Part shown: positions 53,955 to 63,024 of the stretch, piece after piece
Position numbering within the stretch: the stretch's first letter is position 1
Layout of the letters: every line of letters starts with the position of its first letter
Assembly (NCBI GenBank): GCA_020881915.1
Contig: JAJFPB010000011.1
Location: 1,736,001-1,800,000 of the forward strand
Length of the DNA stretch: 64,000 bases
Direction of reading: 5' to 3'
DNA from: Paramyrothecium sp. XJ0827
Taxonomy: Eukaryota; Ascomycota; Sordariomycetes; Hypocreales; Stachybotryaceae
Notes under the pieces: model-generated
What the model was told of the DNA's origin: nothing
Seen by the model: only the letters and a program-made list of their open reading frames with translations
Database searches by the model: none
Translations under genes and position numbers: made by a program

Positions 53955-55814
53955 ACGTACATGCATAACGAGTGGATCAACATAACGAATGGATCAAAAA
54001 TCCCTCAATCTACAACCTAACCATTTCATCAAGTGATTCTCAACAATTTAAGATGCCGAACTCTAATAATGAGCCTAATATTATTCTTGCACTTCATGCC
54101 CTTCAATCTAATCCAAAATTAAGCCTGCGACGCGCAGCACAGATCTACGAGATCCCATTCTCAAGCCTACGTAATCGCAAGCAAGGCATGCCTTCTCGAC
54201 GCGATACTAAGGCTAATTTACGTAAACTATCTGATCTTGAGGAACAGACGATAGTTCAATATATCCTTGATCTGGATATGCGAGGATTTCCTCCCCGGCT
54301 TTGTGGTGTTGAAGATATGGCAAATCGATTGCTTGCTGAGCGAGATATGCCTCCTGTTGGGCCACGATGGGCCTCGAATTTTATTAAGCGGCAACCAGAG
54401 CTCAGAACGCGTTTCTTTCGCAGATATAACTACCAGAGGGCCAAATGCGAAGATCCAATCGCGATAAACGCGTGGTTTGAGCTTGTGGCGAATACAATCG
54501 CGAAGTATGGCATAAGATCAAATGATATATACAACTTTGATGAGACAGGCTTTATGATGGGCGTTATTATGAGCGGGATGGTCGTTACAGGTGCAGAAAG
54601 GCGTGCGAACCCTAAAAAGATCCAGCCCGGAAACCGTGAGTGGGTTACAGCGATTGAATCGATCAATGCCGAAGGGTGGGCGCTGCCGCCGTTCATCATT
54701 GTTGCAGGCCAATATCACCTCTCTAGCTGGTATCGCGAAAGCAACCTCCCGGGCGATTGGGCTATTGCAACTACTAAAAATGGCTGGACCGACAACGAGA
54801 CGGGCCTCGAGTGGCTAAAGCACTTCAATCGGCATACAATCAAAAGATCAAATGGTGCCTATCGTCTTCTGATCCTTGACGGGCATGAGAGCCACCATTC
54901 GGTCGCTTTTGAGGATTTCTGCAAGGAGAATAAGATTATTACGCTCTGTATGCCATCTCATTCATCTCATTTACTCCAGCCGCTTGATGTGGGCTGCTTT
55001 GGGCCGCTTAAGAAGGCTTATGGTCAAGAAATAGAGCATTTGATCAAATGCTCTATAACACACATTTCCAAGACCGAGTTCTTTCCCGCCTTCTACAACG
55101 CACACCAAGTCATAATGACCAAATCGAATATTCAGGGAGGCTTTAAAGGAGCTGGACTTACTCCTTTAGATGCGAACCATGTGATCTCGAAGCTTGATAT
55201 TCGATTACGAACTCCAACGCCTGCTATAAATGAGCCTGAGCTTCCTGCCCCTTGGACCTCACGAACCCCAAAGACAGTAAGAGAAACCGAATCTCAATCC
55301 GATTTCATTGAGAGACGAATTACAAGACATAAGAGCAGTTCTCCAGCATCAATTGTTGATGCATTAAAGTCTTTTTCTAAGGGAACGAAGGCAATTATCC
55401 ATAGGATGGCTCTATTAGAGTCAGAGGTTAAGGATCTTCGAGAGGCAAATGCAATACTAAGCCGGCGCCGGAGGGAAAAAAAGAAACGCCTACGTAATGG
55501 AGGGACGATGACTATAGACGAAGGTCAGGCATCAATTGATCAAATAGAAGTAGATAGTCAGGTAGTGGCCGAATCGTCGAGAAGAGGCGGTCAAGGGAGG
55601 TCATCGCAACCGAGGCCAAGGCGCTGTGGCATTTGCGGCAAGACAGGGCATAATGTTCGAGCATGCAAGGCAGAGATAGAGGTCTCTGGGCAAGAGAATA
55701 GCGATTAGTTTTAATTGATCAAATGGTCTGTTGTGTTTTTATTAAGATTACTATCCTAGCGGTTAGGATTTTTGATCCATTCGTTATGTTGATCCACTCG
55801 TTATGCATGTACGT
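53955..55814 (+). mobile_element. Complete pogo/Fot-type transposon, apparently intact
   Basis: 1860 bp flanked by TA (53953-53954 and 55815-55816). The terminal inverted repeats match over about 49 bp: ACGTACATG, then CATAACGAGTGGATCAA (53964-53980) and CATAACGAATGGATCAA (53981-53997), mirrored at 55772-55788 and 55789-55805. It encodes a single uninterrupted transposase. Matching ends, TA duplication and an intact gene together suggest recent or possible ongoing mobility. Confidence 0.92.
54053..55708 (+). CDS. pogo-like (Fot-type) transposase, intact
   Basis: 551 residues from MPNSNNEPN (54053); the frame is open back to 53972 within the terminal repeat, so the downstream Met is preferred. 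Order of domains: an HTH-psq (LRRAAQIYEIPFSSLRNRKQ, about residues 25-50), an HTH-CENP-B/Tc5 domain (about 60-130, ending WASNFIKRQPELRTR), and a DDE-1 catalytic core with YNFDETGF, LLILDGHESH and LLQPLDVGCFGPLKK, which supply three Asp. Then come a charged coiled region (SIVDALKSFSKGTKAI, RRRREKKKR) and a CCHC zinc knuckle (CGICGKTGHNVRAC). The two N-terminal HTH domains would bind the 17-bp repeats in the element ends. There are no stops, frameshifts or introns. The truncated copy at 7397-7924 is a relative with the same C-terminus. Confidence 0.92.
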   Translation: MPNSNNEPNIILALHALQSNPKLSLRRAAQIYEIPFSSLRNRKQGMPSRRDTKANLRKLSDLEEQTIVQYILDLDMRGFPPRLCGVEDMANRLLAERDMPPVGPRWASNFIKRQPELRTRFFRRYNYQRAKCEDPIAINAWFELVANTIAKYGIRSNDIYNFDETGFMMGVIMSGMVVTGAERRANPKKIQPGNREWVTAIESINAEGWALPPFIIVAGQYHLSSWYRESNLPGDWAIATTKNGWTDNETGLEWLKHFNRHTIKRSNGAYRLLILDGHESHHSVAFEDFCKENKIITLCMPSHSSHLLQPLDVGCFGPLKKAYGQEIEHLIKCSITHISKTEFFPAFYNAHQVIMTKSNIQGGFKGAGLTPLDANHVISKLDIRLRTPTPAINEPELPAPWTSRTPKTVRETESQSDFIERRITRHKSSSPASIVDALKSFSKGTKAIIHRMALLESEVKDLREANAILSRRRREKKKRLRNGGTMTIDEGQASIDQIEVDSQVVAESSRRGGQGRSSQPRPRRCGICGKTGHNVRACKAEIEVSGQENSD

Positions 55815-55903
55815 TAGATAAATCTCTTAAAAATTTATACCTTATAGCTCTAGAGATATAAGAAAAGTGGGGCTTAGATAAGAGAGAATCTCTATTTAAA
55901 GTA

Positions 55904-56362
55904 ACGTATATGCATAACGAGTGCAACAACATAACGAGTGCAACAACATAACGAGTGCAACAACATAACGAGTGCAACAGTTCTTATCGCACCTTATAAG
56001 CGATTTTTCTAGGATTTTTTAAAAATTGAATTTTATAATAAAATAGCTCATATTATCTATATAGCTTCTGATAAGGATTTTCTACTTTAAATAAATCTAT
56101 AGAAAATATAGATTAACCCTAACCCTATTAAACAGAGATCTTTCCTTATCTAAGACCCACTTTTCTAATATCTCTTTATATATATAGCTTAGATTTTTTA
56201 TAGATTTATATATAATAAATATCTCGATTATTAGCTTATCTTTAAATTCTTATATATTTTAAATAAAGATTTAATTTTTAAAAAATAATCGAGAAACTAA
56301 CTATAAGGTATGATAAGAACTGTTGCACTCGTTATGTTGTTGCACTCGTTATGCATATACGT
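55904..56362. mobile_element. Non-autonomous pogo-like MITE (459 bp) with unequal repeat numbers at its ends
   Basis: TA flanks at 55902-55903 and 56363-56364. Both ends start ACGTATATG. The left end then has four copies of CATAACGAGTGCAACAA (the last ends in G), the right end two. Beyond the repeats both ends share AGTTCTTATC and ACCTTATA, so the inverted repeat is otherwise the same. The interior is AT-rich with no open frame. Confidence 0.88.
55913..55980 (+). repeat. Four tandem 17-bp units in the left end of the MITE
   Basis: The units run 55913-55929, 55930-55946, 55947-55963 and 55964-55980, identical except for the last base. The opposite end has two (56320-56336 and 56337-56353, inverted). 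Confidence 0.95.
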
Positions 56363-56552
56363 TACTTAGGGTAGAGCTAGATTTTTAGGGATTTTATATA
56401 ATCTATCAAAGCCTTATCGATAGCTATATAGAAGGTTTTAATAATTTTAAATAAGAATTCGATTTTTTAAAAATCTTAGAGAAATCGCTTTTAAAGTGCG
56501 ATAAGCAATGATCGGCTCGTTTGGGTGATCGCTTCGTTATGCATATACGTTA

Positions 56553-57088
56553 GGCTCAATGTAAATCCGCAGCTATTTTGTGACGAATCGCGTTGTACTT
56601 ACACGAGGTAAGGTACAGGGTAGATCGTAAGGGGTGTTTGTCCTTGAACAACGGGATTGAATCTGAAGCAAAGAGGTCACAAGGGTGTCACTAGTCTATG
56701 AGACTGGAGCTTGGAACTAATCAAGGTAATCTCGGGGACTGACTGTATGTTATTGATAGCTGGTCGGTTCTCTAATCAAGTGCCACGCGCAGAAGCCCGC
56801 CCATCTTATACCCGAGTGTGTTCTTTATTGTCGGCTCAGGCTCCATTTATTCTGTGGCTAGTCTGAGATGAGCCTAGCGTCAGAGGAGTGCATAACTTTC
56901 ATAATTACATCATTAATCGCCCAACACTCTGCACAGTTGCCCAGCCAATACAAATATGGGTCAGTCCAGCTCCAATTGCGGACCCAATGCTTTAACGTCC
57001 TTTCCTAACTTCCCGTCTTCGTCTAACACTAGAAACTTGATCGCATGGCGGACGACCTTCTATCACCCACCTACCATCTCCCTCCGCG
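56553..57088. other. Intergenic, promoter of the PD-(D/E)XK gene
   Basis: No coding sequence is supported; it presumably contains the promoter and leader of the gene starting at 57089. Confidence 0.4.
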
Positions 57089-58930
57089 ATGGCGCATTTG
57101 ACCGAGTGGATTGAAGACTGGCTTGACAACATCGTCTGTTCCCCCTCGACACCGCCCTCGATTCATCGAAGGAAGAGACCGCGACCCTCTTCACAAGCCC
57201 GACACAAGATGCCCACGCCACCAGGGTCATCATCACCAGCTATCGAGTCTTTGTCTTTGTCACGATCAACACAGGCCCCTTCTCCGTCTAAGCGACGGCG
57301 GGTAAATGATGATGATAATGAGCCTAGTCAGAACAACGATGACGAGCCCTCGCCCCCCAAGAATGACGTCAACCGCACGCCGCGACCCTCCCACCGACAA
57401 CGACAACACGATCAAGAGCCGGTGAGCCGTCCTTCCAGTTCCAGGCCACGGTTCGGGTTGGTGACATCTGCCCACGTTCCCTTCAATCTCCGACCGGCCG
57501 CGCGCTCCGAACCGAGCCTGGCATCATCCCCCAGCTCCACGACGCACTCGGGCCTAACATCACGATCCCGCAATGCTGCACCCCCCCATGGGCACCACAA
57601 CACATCCCCATCTCGGTCGTCATCGCACGTCTCAAAAGCCTCTTCCGCCGTTAGTGGTCGTAGCCGTAGCACCAGCCCGGTCAAAATACCCCAGGACTTG
57701 AAGGCGCTCGAGAAGCCCATCAACTACCACGACCTGCCCGACAACGCTGGCCAGAAGTTGCCTGAAGATGTCCGACAGCTCTACAAGTCTCTGCGGAAGA
57801 CGATCCGGTTCGGCGACGGCATATTCCCGGCCGAGATCAAAGAGCAAATCAAAGACAAATTGGGAGACGATGAACCTCGCGACAGCCAATTCAGGTCGTC
57901 ACCCACACCCACGGACGGCGAGCGAGGTGGAAAGGAGGTGGCGCAGGACGAGCTGGGCCACCTTCTAATCATCTTGCACGAGGCCAGGGCTCTGACCAAG
58001 CGACGTTGTAGCGAGGTGGCCTGGTACTGTTCAGTGCACTGGCGTCTGCTTGAAGTCGCCCTCTCCCATCACCGCGGTGGTGATGGCGTCAGAGCCGAGC
58101 TCACGACAAGTGCCAGCATCGTTCCCAAGTTTGCGCCGGTATGGGAAGCCGGACTCCCGTACCAGGCTGCCGCCTCGAAAATGGTGGATATTGTCCTTGC
58201 GTTGCGGTTGAAGAGCAAGGAGGAAGACATCGAAGGGTCTGACAACGAGGACGGTGGTGACGACAATATCGACGAGAGCGGCCCTCCTAGTTGCGATGCT
58301 GCTGAGCTGCGCGCTAGGTGGGTCGCGATGCAGGACGCCGCCGGCCGAGAAGAGGAGGATGTTAATGCTGAATCGAGTGCCAAATGGCGGGCCGAGAGGA
58401 GTGAGGTCCTGGACCAAGCGATCAAGACGAAATTGACCAGTCTACCCAAGGACGAGCAGACGGTCAACCAGTCATCGTACTATCCATTGCGTCGCGAGCC
58501 GATTGCCGTAAGCATCGAGGTCAAGATGCCCTCGGGGTCGGCCGAAGAAGGGCTGGTACAGCTCGGTGTCTGGGCAGCGGCGTGGCACAAGCGTGTTGCC
58601 TTGCTTGGGTTGACGAGGGAAGGGCGTCGTCGTGTTGTCACACTGCCTCTTATATTGACGGTTGGGCATGTTTGGACACTGTACTTTGCCTGTGATCGGG
58701 GGAGTCGCGTTGTGAGTGTTTGAGTTCTGTTTCCTTGTCTATATGTACTACCACGATGGGAGAAATGCTAACGGGACACAATTCAACAGGATATAGTTGG
58801 GGGCATTCCAATTGGGCACACCAGCTCAACCGAGGGCTTGTATACTCTCCTCGCAACGATACGTCACTTGGTGGACTGGGTCTCGCATGAATTCACTTCA
58901 TGGGTTGCATCTGCTTTTCTAGACCCATGA
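57089..58930 (+). CDS. Fungal PD-(D/E)XK nuclease-like domain protein
   Basis: Two exons (57089-58711 and 58790-58930, intron 78 nt) encode 587 residues. The N-terminal about 210 residues are disordered (Ser/Pro/Arg-rich with KRRR nuclear-localisation-like clusters). The C-terminal domain shows the pattern of a widespread fungal nuclease-like family: an ARALTKRRCSEVAWYCSVHW helix, a TTASIVPKF strand, then KMVDIVLAL (Asp) and, after an acidic insert, AVSIEVK (Glu-x-Lys), the PD-(D/E)XK core. The intron joins GSRV to DIVGGIPIGHTSSTEGLYTL, which completes the domain. The metal-binding D...ExK residues are present. Actual nuclease activity and biological role of this family are unknown to me; proximity to transposons is suggestive but unproven. 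Confidence 0.75.
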
Positions 58931-60528
58931 GTTGCAAGACTTTGAGTTTATATGATTTACTATTCAAAGTTTGCGCGCCCAAATGTGTTTCATGTGAGCC
59001 GACGAGCTGGTGCAACTGACATTTCATCTCCTTGGCGGTGCGGAGATGGGCGGCAACCCTCTGGCAAACAGACGAAGAGGGATTGAAGAGATCTGGGAGA
59101 GCGTTGAGCAGGACGTTATCGAGCAACAGGCTTTCTACTCGAATAACGACCAGGCTGAAGACTGTATTATGGTAGTTGATGCTTAGTCTGTTAATTTTCC
59201 ATGCTTTTCTCTTTCAACCATGAATAAGTGATGAACTTGAAACATCATAAGCAAAGTTTGCCCTCTCCCTAGCTTAACCCTATCCTTGACCTCCCTTTCT
59301 TTAGGTTTATGTTGTCTTTTCATAGTACGGCGTATCCATCTTTCGTCTCATCATTAGGGTTGCCCGGCTGTCATACTGCTATCAGCAAAAGTCTTCATGT
59401 AATAGTTCACGTCCGCGGAGATGGCCCCTGGCGCTCCGGTTCCCCGTCTCCAACCCCTGTTTTTCCATCCCTTCCCTTTCCTCTCATCTCTGCAACCTTT
59501 TTGGCGCAGTCTAGACCGCTGGTGGCGTGGACTGCTGCGTCATCAATTAAATCAACCCATTTCCCTGCTCCTTAGATCGGTCACACTATGTCTCATAACT
59601 GAGGTAGCATTTACTACTCGTTGGTTGGTCATATGGATCTCAAGCTATGCTCTATACCATAGCACCGCTGCCACTTGAGGCGGGTTTTTTGGTGTCTCTT
59701 ATGTCTCAGGAGCCACACAGTGAAACATTTATCGGCCCTGACTTGGGTGAGGATGATCACGATGGTATTGACTCTTACGTGGGAAAAAGGAAGACCTAGT
59801 CGATGAAGTGCATAGGCACGCCATCGGCATTAAGGCCATAATGCGATGAAAACGATATTACTGTCTCGATGGGCCAAGACCCTCCCATGACTGCAGACAA
59901 AACTGAGTCAAAATGGGATTGGTTTGGCGTTATACTTATACTTCCCCTAGTGAGCAGCTCTTCTCACGATCCCGGCTCAACTCGGGTAGTTGACCGCATT
60001 TGATAGGATCGAAATCCCATCCTCGGTCAAGAAGAATAGGATGTTTTGACGCCGAATTTCGCACGTTGCTCTAAGTACACTGAAGGACCGTGGGCTATCA
60101 TGGAAAGATATTCACACACAACACAAAAAAAAGTTCCAAGAGCGGGCTGTTGGTTGTTTACAGGTTAGGTACTGTATGAAGCTAAAGAATCGGTAGACCC
60201 GGGTAGTCGCGGGCTCTAGGTACAAAAGTTTCCAATCACTACTTGCATAAATTGTATCTCTTTTTCGGATTGAAGCTCACTGTAATCTAGCTATATCTGT
60301 TGTAAGGTAACACGAGGCTTAATTGTTTGTATCCCATGTACTACTTTCAGTCCGTTCTTTGACCTTGGTAGGACTTGCTTTCCCATACCCCCCTACGCCA
60401 AACCCCGACTGCTCTGCCACGCTGTCTCTAGTTGTGATATCCCGAGCATCGTCACCAAGAACCTTCAAGCACCTAGTGATAGAAGCGGGCCCGTTGCCTT
60501 TGTCTTCAGAACTCACTAAACGCACTGG
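58931..60528. other. Intergenic, 1.6 kb, no gene recognised
   Basis: Short open frames only (88 codons or fewer), several antisense to the preceding gene. A purine-rich A9 run occurs at about 60125. No repeats or RNA genes were noticed. Confidence 0.4.
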
Positions 60529-61329
60529 CTATGGATCGTTGCACTGCGTGGGTGCCAGCTGGAGGACATTTTCGTCATTCGAATTGCGATGGTAGAGGTG
60601 TGTTTCAATGCCCTCTTGCTCCAACAAGTGCTCGACAATGTCTATTTGACCAGCCAAGGCGGTTTCTCCAATCGACTGGTGGATTTGATGGGTCAAGCGT
60701 CGTGGCTGGCGCCGACGCCCGCGCAGCAGCTCCTTCTTGAGATCAATGTTCCGCTGGGCAGCTTTCACCAAGCGTTCGATGACCGGTAGGCAGCCTTGGC
60801 TGGCAGCTAGGTAGAGGAGCTCATTACCCCATCCTTCCCTGACAAGAATATCGGGGATGTCGTTGAGTATGTCAAATGCAGCATCCCAATCCCGGCTGTA
60901 GTTTTTATTGAAAAAGCGCCACGAGTCGATGATGAGACGGAAAAATTCGAGGTTACGAAGGTGTCGTCCAGTTCCGCGTCCAAAGAATAGCATCCAAAGC
61001 CTGGATAGATCCCCCCATTGAAGAACCTGATCAGACCGTGCACCCGCCATTATACCAACCCACGTCGAGCGCAGCTTTTTAATCCAATAGCCTCTAAAAG
61101 GCAGCGAAGAAGCGCCCATCGGTATAGAAGAAATACTGGGATGCCCCACACGCGCAACATCGTATGTACTGACTTGGTAATCCTGACAGCGGTAGAGTGG
61201 GATCACCGGCGTTGAAGTGGGATAGGGTGGGGTTTCTCTGGGCGCAGCGTCAGAACTTCTGGGAGGTGGCCGATGGCATCCCTCTCGGCTATCACATCCA
61301 TCCCGCCAACTCGTCAAAATTCTGGGCAC
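60529..61329 (-). CDS. Ankyrin-repeat protein, probably a partial or relic gene
   Basis: A minus-strand frame of 266 codons. The C-terminal part has two ankyrin-like units: GNELLYLAASQGCLPVIERLV, and then IGETALAGQIDIVEHLLEQEGI with NVLQLA starting a third. The upstream part (WIKKLRSTWVGIMA, LRNLEFFRLIIDSWRFFNKN) resembles regions seen in fungal ankyrin proteins, but the N-terminal 60 residues look like untranslated sequence. Ankyrin repeats mediate protein binding. The array stops after two and a half units, so the gene is either truncated or has an unrecognised intron at the 3' side. Confidence 0.5.
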   Translation of the reverse strand: MPRILTSWRDGCDSREGCHRPPPRSSDAAPRETPPYPTSTPVIPLYRCQDYQVSTYDVARVGHPSISSIPMGASSLPFRGYWIKKLRSTWVGIMAGARSDQVLQWGDLSRLWMLFFGRGTGRHLRNLEFFRLIIDSWRFFNKNYSRDWDAAFDILNDIPDILVREGWGNELLYLAASQGCLPVIERLVKAAQRNIDLKKELLRGRRRQPRRLTHQIHQSIGETALAGQIDIVEHLLEQEGIETHLYHRNSNDENVLQLAPTQCNDP

Positions 61330-61667
61330 ACAACCGAGGCAGTCGAGGCGTTGCTACTGTAAAGGTTACGGAGTTTAAGTATAGTCCGAATACAAGACCC
61401 TTGACAATTTGTAAACCTTCCGGCATGTTTGAATGGTGTCAACTCGCTTACAATGGCATGACAAAGCACCATACAGCTTGTCAATCAGGTGCAACGCATG
61501 GACTATCAATATAAGCATTGACTGCCTTGAAGAAGAAAGTTAAGGTTCATTCACTACCTAACCAACCAGCAATTCAATCCAATACCCAGGGCTCTAATAC
61601 CTAACACACCGCTACCTTTTGACATCCCCACAGCCATCAAATATTACCATATCTTCGCATCAGTACA
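61330..61667. other. Intergenic, promoter of the intact NmrA-like gene
   Basis: No gene supported. The 60 bp before ATG 61668 are C/A-rich (CCCCACAGCCATC), like many fungal leaders. Confidence 0.45.
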
Positions 61668-62567
61668 ATGGCTGCCTTTAAGAACATCGCAATCGCCGGC
61701 GCTTCTGGCGACCTTGGCTCCCCCGTCTTCAAGGCTTTTGCCGACTCCGGAAAGTTCAACGTCCGAGTGCTTAAGCGCGCCGGCTCGGAGTCCACCTTTC
61801 CTGATAGCACCGATGTCGTCGAGGTCGACTACTCCTCCCTCGAGTCCCTCACAGCCGCTCTAAAGGGCCAGGATGTGGTTATCTCTACCCTCACTACCTT
61901 CGCCGTCGCCACTCAATCAACACTTGTCGATGCTGCCGTCACCGCTGGCGTCCAGCGCTTCATCCCCTCCGAGTTCGGCTCCAACCTCGACATCGCCAAC
62001 GTCCGAAAGCTGCCTGTTTACAGCGCCAAAGTCGGCATCCAGGACAAGCTGATCGAGCTTTCTAAGTCCGGCCGTATTACCTATACCTTTGTGTATAACT
62101 CTGTCTTCCTCGACTGGGGACTAAAGAACAACTTTTTCCTCGACTTCGATAACTCCACAGCCACCATTGTCGACGGCGGTGACTCCGAGTTCAGCACAAC
62201 CACTCTCGGCTCTGTCGCTGATGCCGTCGTTGGTATTGTTAGCAACCCTGAGGAGACCAAGAACCGAGTCGTGTACATCCAGGACACTGTCCTCACCCAG
62301 AACAAGTTGCTTGCGCTTGCGAAGCAGGTCAACCCCGAGAGGTCCTGGACCGTCGTCAACGTCTCGCTCGACGAGGCTCACACCAAGGCTGACGAGCGAC
62401 TGGCCAAGGGACTGCTTGATTGGGAGACCTTCGTACCTTACCTATGGCGGGCTGTTTTCGACCCTAAGAGCGTGCCCAAGTTCCCCAAGCTGGATAATGA
62501 GCTTCTTGGCGTCAAGAGCAAGACCGAGGAGGATGTCGTTGAGCTCATCAAGTCTCTAGTCAAGTGA
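61668..62567 (+). CDS. NmrA-like / isoflavone-reductase-like NAD(P)-binding protein, intact
   Basis: A single exon of 299 residues starting MAAFKNIAIAGASGDLGSPV; GASGDLG is the dinucleotide-binding glycine motif. It follows the atypical short-chain dehydrogenase pattern: VEVDYSSLESLTAALKG, DVVISTLTTFAV, GVQRFIPSEFGSNLD, TYTFVYNSVFLDWG, NPEETKN and a C-terminal DNELLGVK. The catalytic Lys of plant isoflavone reductases is not evident, so it may be a reductase of another substrate or an NAD(P)-sensing protein. Codon use is strongly C-ending at third positions, which suggests good expression. It is paralogous to the truncated gene at 45902-46631. Confidence 0.9.
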   Translation: MAAFKNIAIAGASGDLGSPVFKAFADSGKFNVRVLKRAGSESTFPDSTDVVEVDYSSLESLTAALKGQDVVISTLTTFAVATQSTLVDAAVTAGVQRFIPSEFGSNLDIANVRKLPVYSAKVGIQDKLIELSKSGRITYTFVYNSVFLDWGLKNNFFLDFDNSTATIVDGGDSEFSTTTLGSVADAVVGIVSNPEETKNRVVYIQDTVLTQNKLLALAKQVNPERSWTVVNVSLDEAHTKADERLAKGLLDWETFVPYLWRAVFDPKSVPKFPKLDNELLGVKSKTEEDVVELIKSLVK

Positions 62568-63024
62568 AACCTTTCCGATGAGAATGAATGCCTTAAGTAA
62601 CATTAGAATATTAACATCATTATTTAACCAAGAGCGCACTCACTGAACCTTATCATGTATAATCTGGGAATACTGCTCGTGTGTAACCGGTTCTATAGCA
62701 ACAAAGTAGAAAGATGGATATCATACAACAATAACAACACCACCAAGTAAGGTAATGGCATCTGGGCTGACGCGGCCAAAATATATAGTCGCGAAACGCT
62801 CCAAAACTTTACCACATTTCGACCTCCTTGCCTTAGGCCATGCACCAACCCAAGACCACAATATTAACAAGCTGTCTCTTAGGGCCGGCTTGCAGTGTAG
62901 TATAGAGTTGCTGGGGTTATCTTGACCTCACGGCAAAATCTTTTGGGTTTGTAGGTCACAATATAAATAATAGATAGCCACGCTAGGTTCGCTCGGGGCT
63001 ATATATAGGCCTGTTGCATTACTA
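62568..63024. other. Intergenic, AT-rich
   Basis: No gene seen. The downstream boundary is the predicted end of the pogo-like element that begins at about 63025. Confidence 0.4.

Larger units (their letters stand above)
53862..56550. mobile_element. Outer pogo-like element, AT-rich, with two nested insertions (boundaries inferred)
   Basis: The left end is TA then ACGTACATG plus units CATAGCGAACGACACAA (53871-53887) and CATAGCGAGCGACACAC (53888-53904). The right end, read inverted from 56550, is ACGTATATG plus CATAACGAAGCGATCAC and CCAAACGAGCCGATCAT, followed by TA (56551-56552). Both have the 9+17+17 layout, but their unit sequences differ, so they may be the diverged ends of one element or ends of two different ones. 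The sequence between the nested elements (55817-55901 and 56365-56507) is strongly AT-rich and non-coding. Confidence 0.45.

Noticed and set aside
55913..55980. CRISPR-like array of short repeats
   Set aside because: The 17-bp units are directly adjacent with no spacers, lie in a transposon end, and the genome is eukaryotic.
56115..56126. Interstitial telomere-like repeat (AACCCT x 2)
   Set aside because: Only two units inside AT-rich transposon sequence; too short to mark a telomere or a fusion.
58893..59126. 77-codon minus-strand ORF overlapping the 3' end of the nuclease-like gene
   Set aside because: No motif, overlaps the supported second exon antisense; considered chance.
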